A stretch of DNA of 64,000 bases from Celeribacter halophilus (GCF_900114135.1 NZ_FORY01000005.1:211491-275490), one strand, 5' to 3'; shown: positions 24,469-33,771, counted from the first letter of the stretch. Program-made: numbers and translations. The notes: a model not told the origin generated them from the letters alone.

Positions 24469-25265
24469 TGCCCCTTTCACCGAACCAAATAGCACAGCTT
24501 CGACAAGTACTGCAGAATTTATCGGCCGCAAATTCAATTGCATCCGTCCCCGGAGGGCCGGGAAAAGCGCTTGAGGCATGGGTTTTTATGGCACTAGCCG
24601 ATGCTGCGAACAGGCTTCCGACCTGGCGGGTCACATTGCGGCAAGGCGATGGCTCTCCGCTACCTGCCGGAGGCAGATTTCTGTTCTCTGGCGGTCCGTC
24701 AAGCCTGCCACGTGTGGTTGGTGATGCCTGCTTCGCTCGGATCGAACGCGTCGATGGAGCACCACTTGTGCTTGAATTGCACCATGGCCTACAGCACGTG
24801 GGAAGAAGTAGAGCAAGGCATGAATGGGATATTGCGTTATTGCCCCAACAGATAGCGGACCACATTAGATTGGGTAATGGAACATACCCTAAGGGGCTCC
24901 CCTTTTTGGGAATTGAGTGCAAAGACAAATCCAGCTCCGGTGATGCCAATGAGATGCGACAAACGCTCGCCAGAATGTTTGATCTAGCTCATGTAAGCCA
25001 GCTTCGACTTCCTAATTGCGCTAGATTGATGAGTGAGACTGGAGCATTCGGCATTGGTAGGAGATGGCCAACGTATGCCGCGAATTTTTCTAATGGATAT
25101 TTTGGTATTGTGAGGGTTGGGGGATTTCAGCTGGGAGCTCGTCAGATGAGTGATTATTATTCTATTGGTCAGGTTGGGCAAATTAACCAGAACACCACTG
25201 CCACCTTGAATGCTCTCGAATCCATAATGACGAGAGTTCTGAGCCGGATTGATCGATTATATTAG
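24468..25265 (+). CDS. Putative PD-(D/E)xK nuclease
   Basis: 265 residues from a GTG at 24468 that overlaps the preceding stop. A nuclease-like pattern is visible: Glu35 (GKALEAWVF), Asp121 (HEWDIALLP) and Glu150-x-Lys152 (FLGIECKDKSSS), the E...D...ExK spacing of restriction-like enzymes. The last 90 residues include NGYFGIVRVGG and a Gln/Asn-rich end. No methyltransferase or ATPase partner is adjacent except the small gene before it. Its place in an A+T-rich cargo block beside OLD and STAND genes suggests anti-phage function. Family not recognised. Confidence 0.65.
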   Translation: MPLSPNQIAQLRQVLQNLSAANSIASVPGGPGKALEAWVFMALADAANRLPTWRVTLRQGDGSPLPAGGRFLFSGGPSSLPRVVGDACFARIERVDGAPLVLELHHGLQHVGRSRARHEWDIALLPQQIADHIRLGNGTYPKGLPFLGIECKDKSSSGDANEMRQTLARMFDLAHVSQLRLPNCARLMSETGAFGIGRRWPTYAANFSNGYFGIVRVGGFQLGARQMSDYYSIGQVGQINQNTTATLNALESIMTRVLSRIDRLY

Positions 25266-25598
25266 GGCGGGCCTTCTACTTGGTATGAGCGTGAACGCGG
25301 CGGGAGAACGGAAATGATGATCGGGGCGTACTTGGCAACGAGCGTCATCCCTTGCCGGTCTGCGCTGCAGAGCCGCAAGTCCGCAATCCGCCCTTCGTGA
25401 TGGACCGACACTTACGGCCCTTTGCGGTCATTGGCAGAGGATCATCATGCCGCATTGCGGACCTCCCAAAGCAGACGTCCGTACATGGCCAGAATTCAAC
25501 TAGACAAAAATCATGTTTGCCACACTCGGATGCTCAACCTTTAGGTGTGTACTTTTCGTCTGATCGCGCTTTAGAGTGCCAGTATTTGGGAGGCATCC
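25266..25598. other. Non-coding stretch upstream of the OLD gene
   Basis: No convincing gene. It includes ACGGCCCTTTGCGGTCATTGG near 25417, related to the segment at 23609. The last part before 25599 probably carries the promoter of the OLD gene. Confidence 0.5.
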
Positions 25599-27446
25599 AT
25601 GCAACTAGTTACATTTGAGATTGTGGGTTTTCGAGGTTACCGCGAACTCCGCAAAGTATCTTTGAAAAACCTCACCACCTTTGTAGGAAAAAATGATGCT
25701 GGTAAGTCTTCATTGATGGATGCACTTGACTTGTTTTTTGATGATTCCAAAAAGCTTGACAGAGAAGACTTATGCGTAGACCCAAACATAGACACAGTAG
25801 CTCTAACTGCGGAATTTTTGGAATTTCCAACAGAGCTAGTTTTGGATGCTGCAGCGGCCACAGCCCTCAACTCGGAACATCTTCTTTTTCAAAAAGAAGA
25901 TGGTCAACGAGTGTTGAGGGTTGTTAAGGAATACAAGCCGGGCAAAGCTGCAGATGTGTTTGTTGAAGCAACGGCCCCGTTGTTGGAGCAGGGGCACCCG
26001 ATTTTACTCAAACAAGCTGATTTGCGGAAACTTGGTCGTGAACTAGGGTTAGAGGAGAGTATTCCAGCAGCTGACCGGGTTAAGAATCCGCCATGGCGCA
26101 ATGCCATATTTCAGCACTTTGCGGATGCTGCTCATGGAACTGTCAAAATCCCGATTGCTAAAGATGATGCCAAGAAAATCTGGGACCAGATAAAGCCTCA
26201 CATTCCTTACTTTTGTTTGTTTAAGGTGGACCGTGCGAGTTCTGACCAAGATGGTGAAGCACGTGACCCTTTAGCCGTTGCAGCCAAGATCGCTATTGGA
26301 GAACGCGAAGCTGAAATAAATGCGATTGTTGAGCAAGTACAAGTGCGAGCAAACGAGCTAGTTGAGCGGACATTGCATAAACTTCAAGAGATGGCACCAG
26401 AATTAGCTGTAGGGCTGTCGCCAGACGTATCTGGCCAGCCGAAATGGGACAGCTTTAAAACCACCCTAAAAACTGAAGGGAACATTCCTTTCAATAAGCG
26501 GGGGTCGGGTACGAAACGCCTTGTACTATTGAATTTTTTTAGAGCAGAAGCCGAGCGCCGTTCCGAAGAAGACGGGCGTGGTGTGATTTACGCCTTCGAA
26601 GAACCAGAAAGCTCACAGCACCCCTCAAACCAACGACTGCTACTGGACAGCTTTAAACGCTTGGCGGAAGGCAACAGTGCCCAAGTGTTACTGACTACCC
26701 ATTCACCGCTTGTCGCCCAAAATCTGCCAGCGGTATCCCTCAGGCTTATTACAAAAGAAGCGCAGGGAGCGTGCCCAACAATTGAAGAGGTAAGCGATGA
26801 AGGTGAAGCTGAGCTTCTTTTAAAAATCGCCGATGAATTGGGTGTTCTGCCGGACAACCGAGTAAGGGTGCTAGTGATGGTGGAAGGGCCTAACGATGTT
26901 AATTTTTTCGAAAATATTTTTACTGCTGTGTCCGGCATTGATCCAACTGTTCTTGATATTGCATCTTCTCCACAAGTCGCCCTTGTCCCTATGGGCGGAG
27001 CCGATCTAAAGCACTGGATAACAAGGCAATACCTACAGGGATTTGGTTGCGTTGAATATCATATCTATGATCGGGATTGCGGAGCGGAAGAGGTCGCCGC
27101 TTACCAAGCATATGTCGATCAAGTTAATGATGCAGACAACGCAAATACGGCTCGACTCACAAGTAAAAGAGAAACGGAGAACTATTTAAGCAGCATCGCC
27201 ATATTCAACGAACTAACGATTGAAGTTGATGTAGACGACCAAACAAATGTTCCATTGGCTGTGTCGCAAGCTAGCAAATTAACTGAACTGGCGCCAGATA
27301 TGGGGCAGGGTTCAGCTAAACGAATATTGAACACTAAGGTGGCAGCAGGAATGACAGCAGAAATGCTGTCTGAGAGGGATGGTGATGGGGATGTCGTCGG
27401 CTGGTTTAGAGAGATCACGGCGATAGTACAGGCCAACGAAAATTGA
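25599..27446 (+). CDS. OLD-family ATPase-TOPRIM nuclease
   Basis: 615 residues; the ATG at 25599 is 6 nt after GGGAGG. An ABC-type ATPase half has Walker A GKNDAGKSS (30-38), a signature-like RGSGTKRLVLL (301-311), Walker B VIYAFEEPES (329-338) and the H-loop TTHSP (366-370). A TOPRIM nuclease half begins at VMVEGPNDVNFF (Glu429) and has DRD at 491-493, then SKRETENYL. OLD proteins defend against phages or act with a helicase in Gabija. No UvrD-like partner lies next to it, so it looks like a stand-alone OLD (class 1-like). Codon use is visibly more A+T-rich than in the copper genes. Confidence 0.88.
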   Translation: MQLVTFEIVGFRGYRELRKVSLKNLTTFVGKNDAGKSSLMDALDLFFDDSKKLDREDLCVDPNIDTVALTAEFLEFPTELVLDAAAATALNSEHLLFQKEDGQRVLRVVKEYKPGKAADVFVEATAPLLEQGHPILLKQADLRKLGRELGLEESIPAADRVKNPPWRNAIFQHFADAAHGTVKIPIAKDDAKKIWDQIKPHIPYFCLFKVDRASSDQDGEARDPLAVAAKIAIGEREAEINAIVEQVQVRANELVERTLHKLQEMAPELAVGLSPDVSGQPKWDSFKTTLKTEGNIPFNKRGSGTKRLVLLNFFRAEAERRSEEDGRGVIYAFEEPESSQHPSNQRLLLDSFKRLAEGNSAQVLLTTHSPLVAQNLPAVSLRLITKEAQGACPTIEEVSDEGEAELLLKIADELGVLPDNRVRVLVMVEGPNDVNFFENIFTAVSGIDPTVLDIASSPQVALVPMGGADLKHWITRQYLQGFGCVEYHIYDRDCGAEEVAAYQAYVDQVNDADNANTARLTSKRETENYLSSIAIFNELTIEVDVDDQTNVPLAVSQASKLTELAPDMGQGSAKRILNTKVAAGMTAEMLSERDGDGDVVGWFREITAIVQANEN

Positions 27447-27553
27447 TTTTCGGTTTTGGTTTAGATCAATCGAGTCTAACCAAAATCGCGATTGATCATG
27501 TCGGTCGGCGCTGCACAGCACCAATTTGGAAACAGAAAGAGCCCAAAAACTAT

Positions 27554-29830
27554 TCATTTTGAAAGTGTTGAGAACAAACTCATAAGATCATTGTCGGAAA
27601 ACTCCGCATCAGCGTGACTGCTTCGCCCTCGAGAGCTTGGCTGGTAGTCATCATAGTCTGGCACTTCGATTTCACTGATTTTCTCAAGCACCACGGTTTT
27701 CGCAGTTTCGGCGCTGCGACCGGTATGCCGTGCAATGAATTCCAGCATCTCTACGTGCTCGTTTAGTTCAGTTTCTGAAGAAAGGTCAGAGATTGTTGTT
27801 GAAATCTCATCAAACTCATAGTCAATCGCGGAGTTGATCGCGTCTTCAATGGGTCCGAGATCAATAGCTTCATCAAGGTACTCGTCTATGGCGTCTTTCA
27901 CGGCGACCAACTCGTCCATCGGAACGCCAGCTTCGATTGCCTTCACTAGAGCGGCTTCAACTGAAATGAGCAGGACCTCTTTGACCTCCACACCAGGATC
28001 GACAAAGCCGGAAATCCTCCAATGAAGTTCTGGTAAGTCTCTAGCATCGCGTGAAGCTTCGATATCAAGAACGTCGCTCGTCAGAACTGAGATTGCAGCA
28101 TCGAGAAAGCCACGGTCGTCGGCGTGTTCAAACAGATCAAGCAGAAAAGATCCGCGCTCAGCGATAGAAAGATCATCGAGTTCGCGGAACCAATAATTGT
28201 ATTGCGCAGACTTCACCTTTGAAAAATTGGGGATTTGGTCCAGCTTGCTCGCGAACTCGCAGAATTCTTGCGCCAGCGCTTTCAGCTTGTCGGGATCGGT
28301 CCGAAACGTATTCTTCAAGTGGTCCCACAGATTTCGAGCCCATTCAGCTCGAACACTAAGTGTCGGGAGCAGGCCCAGAAAGCTTCCATCAGATAAATGC
28401 TCTTTTAGAAAGTCGCGGACTGATGGGTTCACAAACCGTACTTGGTTTCCGGAAATAGTAACAAAACCAGACTCGAGTGATTTAAGAGCTTCTTCGAAGT
28501 CCTCTGGCTTAGACGGCTGTGAATAATGTTCGCAGATCTTATTGTGTATCGCGTTGAAGTTTTCCCGCAGAACCTTGATAGGTTGGCGATACTGATTGCC
28601 AAAGTAGAGAGCCACAAGCAGATTCTGGCAGCGCATACTGAGACTGCGGTATGCCTTTGCCCAGATCAGCGCAGGATTTTCTAGGGTCTTGTAGGCAAAT
28701 TTGGGATATTCAGATGGTTCCCATTCCTCAGGAAACTCCGCAGCTATATGCGCAATTAGGCGTGGATTGTAGTTTGGGTGGTCAACGACCTTCTTAAGCC
28801 AATCATCCTGAAGTAGAGCTTCTACATGGTCGCTCTTCAAATCTGAGGCGGCAAGATGGTTGAAAAAGATGCGCGCCTTGATTGAGCGAGTATATTGGCC
28901 GACATCCAGTAAAAATTTTGAAAGCTGGAAGCGGCCCTCATCCATATGGTCTGAAAGCCGTCGTGCCTCCTCAAAAATGTGCGCGCGCGTAGTGAGAATG
29001 AAACGAGAGTTTTTAGAAGCTCTGACGCGTTTAACAAATCTCGCAAGCTGCCCATCTCGTTGAATAAGCGCTTGGCGATCCAGCTCAATCTGACCGAGAA
29101 AATCATCAAAGAAGAAGATGGTTCGCTTTTCCTCATCGAGTTTGGCAAAGCCATCGTCGAGAGATCTTATCGCGCAAAATTGCCAATCGTCGTTAAGATA
29201 GTGATAGGTGAGCATTTTGGCCAGCGTGGTCTTCCCCACCCCTGGCGGGCCAGACACAACGAGGACGCGATTTAGTTCGAGCTTTTCAAAAGCGGCGTCA
29301 AAACTTGGGTTACGAACATAGACTCGCAACTCGTCCAAAATTTCGGCTTTGGTCGCCTCCGTATGGGCCTCAAGACCTGACTGCAGCACCCTCTCCAAGA
29401 CTGCCGTACTAGTCATCCAGAGTTTCAAATTTGCCTTTTCGATGTCCGGGTGACGCTTCAGCGCGGCCTCAATGTCTTCCGCACCCCAAATGTCTTCCTG
29501 ATGTTTGAGGCGATCACCTAACACATCTGCCAGTTCGTTGCTGCGTGCAGGTGTCAACGATTGAGACGTCAAAAAAATGTAACGACTTGGATTTAGAAGG
29601 TCGATCTTCGGCACTTCATTTTTCAAAGCCAACTTCAGCTGAGAAAACGTTGAATCCAGATAATGCTTACACTGAAGAACGGTCGACCTAGTACCCTTCG
29701 AATGCCTGCCATCAACACCGCCATCCGCTCCCGCACCAAACGCAGAAAATCGCTGACCGGTCTCAGCTTGCAGGATATCGCGACACAGATCTTCAAAATC
29801 CGGAGCTGACAGATTTCCAAGCCTATTCAT
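27554..29830 (-). CDS. Restriction endonuclease-STAND NTPase fusion
   Basis: 758 residues. The N-terminal part is a restriction-endonuclease-like (Mrr-type) domain: FEDLCRDILQ, GADGGVDGRH (D36 and D40) and VLQCKHY (Q53-x-K55). A P-loop NTPase of the nSTAND3/NACHT type follows, with Walker A GPPGVGKTT (194-202), Walker B RTIFFFDDF (about 236-244) and FILTTRAHIF. The C-terminal 400 residues are helical and repeat-like, as in a sensor. STAND proteins with nuclease effectors (Avs-like) sense phage proteins and then degrade DNA. This layout fits such a defence role; the trigger is unknown. Convergent with the OLD gene. Confidence 0.82.
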   Translation of the reverse strand: MNRLGNLSAPDFEDLCRDILQAETGQRFSAFGAGADGGVDGRHSKGTRSTVLQCKHYLDSTFSQLKLALKNEVPKIDLLNPSRYIFLTSQSLTPARSNELADVLGDRLKHQEDIWGAEDIEAALKRHPDIEKANLKLWMTSTAVLERVLQSGLEAHTEATKAEILDELRVYVRNPSFDAAFEKLELNRVLVVSGPPGVGKTTLAKMLTYHYLNDDWQFCAIRSLDDGFAKLDEEKRTIFFFDDFLGQIELDRQALIQRDGQLARFVKRVRASKNSRFILTTRAHIFEEARRLSDHMDEGRFQLSKFLLDVGQYTRSIKARIFFNHLAASDLKSDHVEALLQDDWLKKVVDHPNYNPRLIAHIAAEFPEEWEPSEYPKFAYKTLENPALIWAKAYRSLSMRCQNLLVALYFGNQYRQPIKVLRENFNAIHNKICEHYSQPSKPEDFEEALKSLESGFVTISGNQVRFVNPSVRDFLKEHLSDGSFLGLLPTLSVRAEWARNLWDHLKNTFRTDPDKLKALAQEFCEFASKLDQIPNFSKVKSAQYNYWFRELDDLSIAERGSFLLDLFEHADDRGFLDAAISVLTSDVLDIEASRDARDLPELHWRISGFVDPGVEVKEVLLISVEAALVKAIEAGVPMDELVAVKDAIDEYLDEAIDLGPIEDAINSAIDYEFDEISTTISDLSSETELNEHVEMLEFIARHTGRSAETAKTVVLEKISEIEVPDYDDYQPSSRGRSSHADAEFSDNDLMSLFSTLSK

Positions 29831-30249
29831 GTCCGTCGCCCACCAAATATTTCAGCAATGGGTTCACTCTACCCAATCCTAAAATGGATAAAAACCACTC
29901 TCTAGTCCTCGCGTGCCGTGTTCGTGCCCGATCCTCTTGATGGCGTTTCGCGAGTGTCGGCTTTTAAAGTAAACGAGGAGAAATAACGCTGTTGCAGCGA
30001 AATTCCGCTTTCCGCCCTCACTTTTGAAAATGCCTGATGCTGTGGCTGCACAGGTCATGTCCGCTTCGGGCTGGGAACGGTCATCCGGTTGGTCGCGCCG
30101 AAGCCTACGAGGTTAAGATCTGCGTGCCGCACCGCCGCAAGTCCGGTTTGAGCCGACTTTGACAATTTTCTGCTTTGCAGCCAAAGTCCACATTGGGATC
30201 TGCGGAGTTGATCTCGGTCAAAACCAACCAAACGTTCATAGAGTCCTTC
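29831..30249. other. Non-coding stretch with decayed repeat
   Basis: No convincing gene. It holds the promoter region of the leftward STAND gene and, from 29994, the most diverged copy of the GCAGCGA repeat. The frame open from 30175 lacks a ribosome site and is not used. Confidence 0.5.
29994..30018. repeat. Dispersed repeat, copy C (decayed)
   Basis: GCAGCGAAATTCCGCT then TTCCGCCCT; it shares most positions with the copies at 10190 and 16043 but has lost ATGAC. Confidence 0.4.
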
Positions 30250-31095
30250 ATGCCCAAAAACTGCGCGCTTTGTTTACAAGAGCGGGAACTGAAAAACAGT
30301 CACATCATGCCACAGAGCATGTATAGGGCTGCTGGAAGGGCTGGCGAACCATTTGAAAGTGATCTGATCCACGTTGATCACATGCGAGGTACAGCGGTCA
30401 GAACCTCGAAACAACTCAAACAAAAACTGCTGTGTGAAAGCTGTGAAGACAAGTTTAGCCGGATAGGTGAGGACTACTTTGCTAGAATTTGCTTTCAAGG
30501 AGCGGGGACCTTTGAGCTCAGAGGGGAGCTACACGGACTAACCCCTGACGAAATTTCTTCAGGCAGAAAAATGTGGCTCGAAAGCAGCGCGGAATCTGTC
30601 CTGAACACCTCTGCAATAAAGTACTTTGTTGTCAGTATTCTATGGCGTCATTCGATTTGCTCTCTAAGTGGGCACGCCTCTCACTATAAAGGGATGCTAG
30701 GGAAGAAGTACGAAGAGCAGTTTAGGCTGTATCTAGTTGAAGAAATGAATTTCCCCGAAAATGTGCAAATACTCTCGTATGTTGACGACAACGCTGAGAG
30801 GGCCTCAATGATTAGTCATCCAACTTGCGAAAAATGTAGTATTTCTGGTGTTTCAGTCAAGACGCACTCATTTTCCGTCCCTGGCGTTCGGTTCCGGGTG
30901 CTTGTTGGTGGTGGCGTAGAAAGACTTAAGCGTGAAATTAACAGCGACTTAATTTTTTATCAGTGGAGCTCAGCTCAAACGGAATATGCAAAAGATATCG
31001 CGACTAAGCTCTACCGTATTAAGCCAAAAGGTAGGTTCCAAAAAGAGGCGGAACAAATTCTGCCGAAAGCTTCGGGGCTGAAGGATAGCAATTGA
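30250..31095 (+). CDS. HNH-like zinc-binding protein, possible nuclease
   Basis: 281 residues from the ATG at 30250. The N-terminus reads CALCLQERELKNSHIMPQSMYR, and LCESCEDKFSRIGEDYF follows at about 75-90. C-x2-C, a conserved SHIxPxxxYR and a second C-x2-C is the pattern of a recurrent bacterial family related to HNH endonucleases. A further CEKC pair is at about 195. No transmembrane segments. It is A+T-rich like its neighbours. A role in defence against mobile DNA is plausible from the company it keeps; nothing in the sequence proves activity. Confidence 0.65.
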   Translation: MPKNCALCLQERELKNSHIMPQSMYRAAGRAGEPFESDLIHVDHMRGTAVRTSKQLKQKLLCESCEDKFSRIGEDYFARICFQGAGTFELRGELHGLTPDEISSGRKMWLESSAESVLNTSAIKYFVVSILWRHSICSLSGHASHYKGMLGKKYEEQFRLYLVEEMNFPENVQILSYVDDNAERASMISHPTCEKCSISGVSVKTHSFSVPGVRFRVLVGGGVERLKREINSDLIFYQWSSAQTEYAKDIATKLYRIKPKGRFQKEAEQILPKASGLKDSN

Positions 31096-31321
31096 CGCCA
31101 TACTTGGAAGAATTTTTCGTCAGTCCCAACTTGCGCCAATATACCAGACATTGGAGCAGCCGCAGCGAAAGTTCACTTTGTCTCGCATTGCCGACATCGA
31201 ACTGGTCAAAATGCTGCGCAACTGTTCCAACGTCCGCTTTGGTGAAGCTGCAGTACAGCGCCTTGAACCTCTGCCAAAGTCCGCAAAGGGCCGTATACGG
31301 TGTCCCGTTTTGAATTTTTGA
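31081..31321 (+). pseudogene. Start-less coding remnant
   Basis: A frame with protein-like composition (RQSQLAPIYQTLEQPQRKF, then LSRIADIELVKMLRN, then GEAAVQRLEPLPKSAKGRI) runs between stops and ends at the TGA at 31319-31321. It has no ATG, GTG or TTG near its 5' end and overlaps the stop of the HNH-like gene. It looks like the C-terminal piece of a lost gene. Source family unknown. Confidence 0.35.
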
Positions 31322-31330
31322 GCAACACTC

Positions 31331-32215
31331 TTACTGAACCGAGATCGGTCGCAGCATGTCATTGGTGTCAAGTTTGAGTACGCTGCACCAGAGCGGGCTT
31401 TTGAATACATGACATACGTGATTGCCGGGGCCGTCTTCGCGGCTCTCTATCAGAAACCCTGCCCATTCAAGCGGTCGCAGAACGCATGATGAAAATGCGG
31501 CCATCTCACGCCACCCTGAGGTATGCCAGTCTTGCGGCTCACCATAGAATGTTTTGAATAAGGCTGCCTCGGTCGTGCCATGATCGGCCTCTACGTTAAT
31601 CACGTTCACCCAAACGTCCCAATTTCCGAAAGGACGACTATCGAAGCGCGCATAGGATGTGTGATCGATCTGGAGCAAAAAGTACGGGATCAGCTCAGCA
31701 AAAAGACGGCCAGGAGCTTGCGCCAGATCTGCGCCGCGTTTGGTCAACCGAAACTCACCCTTGAAGTGCCGTCCCAAGCGCAACGAAATAAGCAGGAAAT
31801 GCAAAATTTCGAGTGGGGGGAATTCGAATTCATTGATCACCTTGTTATAGCGAAACATCTCTTCAGCGCCTTTCCCCGGCCAATCGAAATGCTCGACTGC
31901 CCAATGAACGAAAGTACGCTTGAAGGCCTTGGTTTTGGTCAAGCCGATTGAACCATGTTCCTGTGTATATTGCAGGGTCAAAAGAGCACCCCGAAGCAGC
32001 GGAGAAAGTGCGAGTTCGGGATGGTCATCGGCGACAAGACGAAATTCAATCATGACAGGATGCTGCCACAGGCCGTGCAACATTTCCATAATATCCGCGC
32101 TGCTGACGCTCTGATACACAAAATTGCGGCGCGATGGATGAATGTCCGGTCCCGTGAAGCTGCGCCGCAGCGCTCGACCATCAAGTTGATGGCCGCAATG
32201 AGCCGTAAGGGTCAT
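31331..32215 (-). CDS. Unknown protein coupled to the second TniQ
   Basis: 294 residues; the ATG at 32215 overlaps the tniQ stop by 4 nt (ATGA), so translation is coupled. Helix-rich and soluble, with basic segments (GRALRRSFTGPDIHPSRRNF) and Trp-rich stretches (FGNWDVWVNV, PQDWHTSGWREM). A middle part (LRLGRHFKGEFRLTKRGADLAQAPGRLFAELIPYFLL) resembles winged-helix wing-plus-helix patterns. No family recognised. As the only partner of the tRNA-side TniQ it may take part in target choice. Confidence 0.65.
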   Translation of the reverse strand: MTLTAHCGHQLDGRALRRSFTGPDIHPSRRNFVYQSVSSADIMEMLHGLWQHPVMIEFRLVADDHPELALSPLLRGALLTLQYTQEHGSIGLTKTKAFKRTFVHWAVEHFDWPGKGAEEMFRYNKVINEFEFPPLEILHFLLISLRLGRHFKGEFRLTKRGADLAQAPGRLFAELIPYFLLQIDHTSYARFDSRPFGNWDVWVNVINVEADHGTTEAALFKTFYGEPQDWHTSGWREMAAFSSCVLRPLEWAGFLIESREDGPGNHVCHVFKSPLWCSVLKLDTNDMLRPISVQ

Positions 32216-33771
32216 TTTTCGGTTGTTAGGTCGACATTTACATCCTCGCGCCAGTAGATCCGGCTTAGATCATGGGGCATCGCCAACAGGGTCACATTGG
32301 CATTTCTAAGTTTCATCGAAAATGCGCCTTGTGGGCGCTGCGTGATCTCGGCGAGCTCACCCAAGGAAATGAAGCTCTTCTGAAATTGCGCCAGACTATC
32401 AGCGGTAACAACTGTCGCCCCTCGGCGGTAGAGTTCTGAGGCATCCCCCCCGCACAGCATCCCATGCTGGATCAAATACCCTACTGTTTTGACTGTCACT
32501 TTTAACTGCCGGGCGGCGTCACCGACAGAGAGGCTGCTCTGTCCCGACACCCTGACGTTATCAGCACCATACGCGCTAGTTTTAGCTTTCTCATGCGAAC
32601 TTTGCCCGGCCCGAAAGAACTTCTTCTCGCGCTCGTAGGCGTCAAGCATTTTCTGGGTTACAAAGTTCAGCGGTACGATACCGCCACCAGCATCACGCGT
32701 TGCGAGACCTCGATAAAGCAGATCCTCCGCATTGCGCTTGGCGAACCCCTTCAGCGAGAGTGATTTCTGTGGGTTCGACGAAGCTATTCCCTCCGAAGGC
32801 ACGCCAAGAACCAGGACTCCTTTCCTGACGGAAAAGTTATCGAAAACGTGTCGCCGCACGACGTCACGCAGAGGCTCGAACTCATCGCCGAGACTCCGGC
32901 CCCTCAACCACGCCATCCATGGGCCAAAGAGGCGACCGAAGAACCTCCCGTCCACTCCGTCCACACGAGCCATCACAGATAAGCAGTCGGAAAGAGAGTC
33001 AGGACCGTCTTTCAGTATCTCGTAACCCAAAGCGCCATAGTTCATCCAGTCTGGCTCACTGTGCCCCGCTAACGCGGCATCTGGTCCCTTTGCGATACGC
33101 AGCCCCAGCACTTCACATGCGCGTGACGCAACGTTGAGCTCGAGACGGTCGATCCATCTGTCGCCCCGCCCGCTCAGGATGCGGTTCGCAAGATACGCCT
33201 CGAAAGGGCTAGAGGGCGCCTGGACCACCGGCTGATCCATGATCCAACCGTAGTGTTTTTGCAGCTGCGCTGCGAAGTCTCTGGCGTCCTTATTGAACCT
33301 CTCAGACGGAAGGCATTCGAGCATGCTGCCGTGTTCCGGGCAGCTCCTGATTGATGAAAATTTCCACTGAAGGCGGCGCGGCACACGCCACGGCTCCGCG
33401 ACTGACGGCATCTCGGACCGTATACACTCCGGGCAGACGCGAATGCGCGTGCGCTGAAAGCTCTGGAGAGAGGCAAATTCTTCTCTCAGACGGAAGTGGC
33501 CCTTACCGAGGTGGCGGATAGATACCCGCACCAATGCGCCCACGTCACACCCTGCAAGTTGCGCCAATTGCTCTATGGCCACCTTCTCGCCACGAAAGAG
33601 CGGGTCGATCGGAAAGGCAATATCGCCGCAGAACCTCTGCATCGAAATAGCGCCGTTCCTGGCCGCAAGTCGTGACAGCAAGGAAGTAGCAGGCTCGCAC
33701 GCAGCATGTGCCACCGTCAGCGGCAACTGCGGGAAGTTCGTTCCGGGAGTGGCAGGTAGGCTTTTGACCAA
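32212..33771 (-). CDS. tniQ: Second TniQ/TnsD-like protein, probable tRNA homing factor
   Basis: 519 residues from a TTG at 33771, 6 nt after GGAAG; this start keeps the conserved N-terminal LPLTVAHAACEPATSLLSRLAARNGAIS, which matches the TniQ at 18325. The zinc finger is RVCPECIRSE ... SSIRSCPEHGSMLE. A long C-terminal half includes HTH-like stretches (SVGDAARQLKVTVKTVGYLIQ; SLGELAEITQRPQGAF). It lies 145 bp from the transposon end and 155 bp from the tRNA-Arg gene, while the other TniQ is in the core operon. In Tn7-like elements with two TniQ genes one often directs insertion at a fixed chromosomal site, so this copy probably reads the tRNA gene. Confidence 0.82.
   Translation of the reverse strand: MVKSLPATPGTNFPQLPLTVAHAACEPATSLLSRLAARNGAISMQRFCGDIAFPIDPLFRGEKVAIEQLAQLAGCDVGALVRVSIRHLGKGHFRLREEFASLQSFQRTRIRVCPECIRSEMPSVAEPWRVPRRLQWKFSSIRSCPEHGSMLECLPSERFNKDARDFAAQLQKHYGWIMDQPVVQAPSSPFEAYLANRILSGRGDRWIDRLELNVASRACEVLGLRIAKGPDAALAGHSEPDWMNYGALGYEILKDGPDSLSDCLSVMARVDGVDGRFFGRLFGPWMAWLRGRSLGDEFEPLRDVVRRHVFDNFSVRKGVLVLGVPSEGIASSNPQKSLSLKGFAKRNAEDLLYRGLATRDAGGGIVPLNFVTQKMLDAYEREKKFFRAGQSSHEKAKTSAYGADNVRVSGQSSLSVGDAARQLKVTVKTVGYLIQHGMLCGGDASELYRRGATVVTADSLAQFQKSFISLGELAEITQRPQGAFSMKLRNANVTLLAMPHDLSRIYWREDVNVDLTTEK

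Noticed and set aside
31092..31313. 73-residue protein in the third frame
   Set aside because: Low-quality composition, overlaps the remnant frame that reads as real protein, and no ribosome site.
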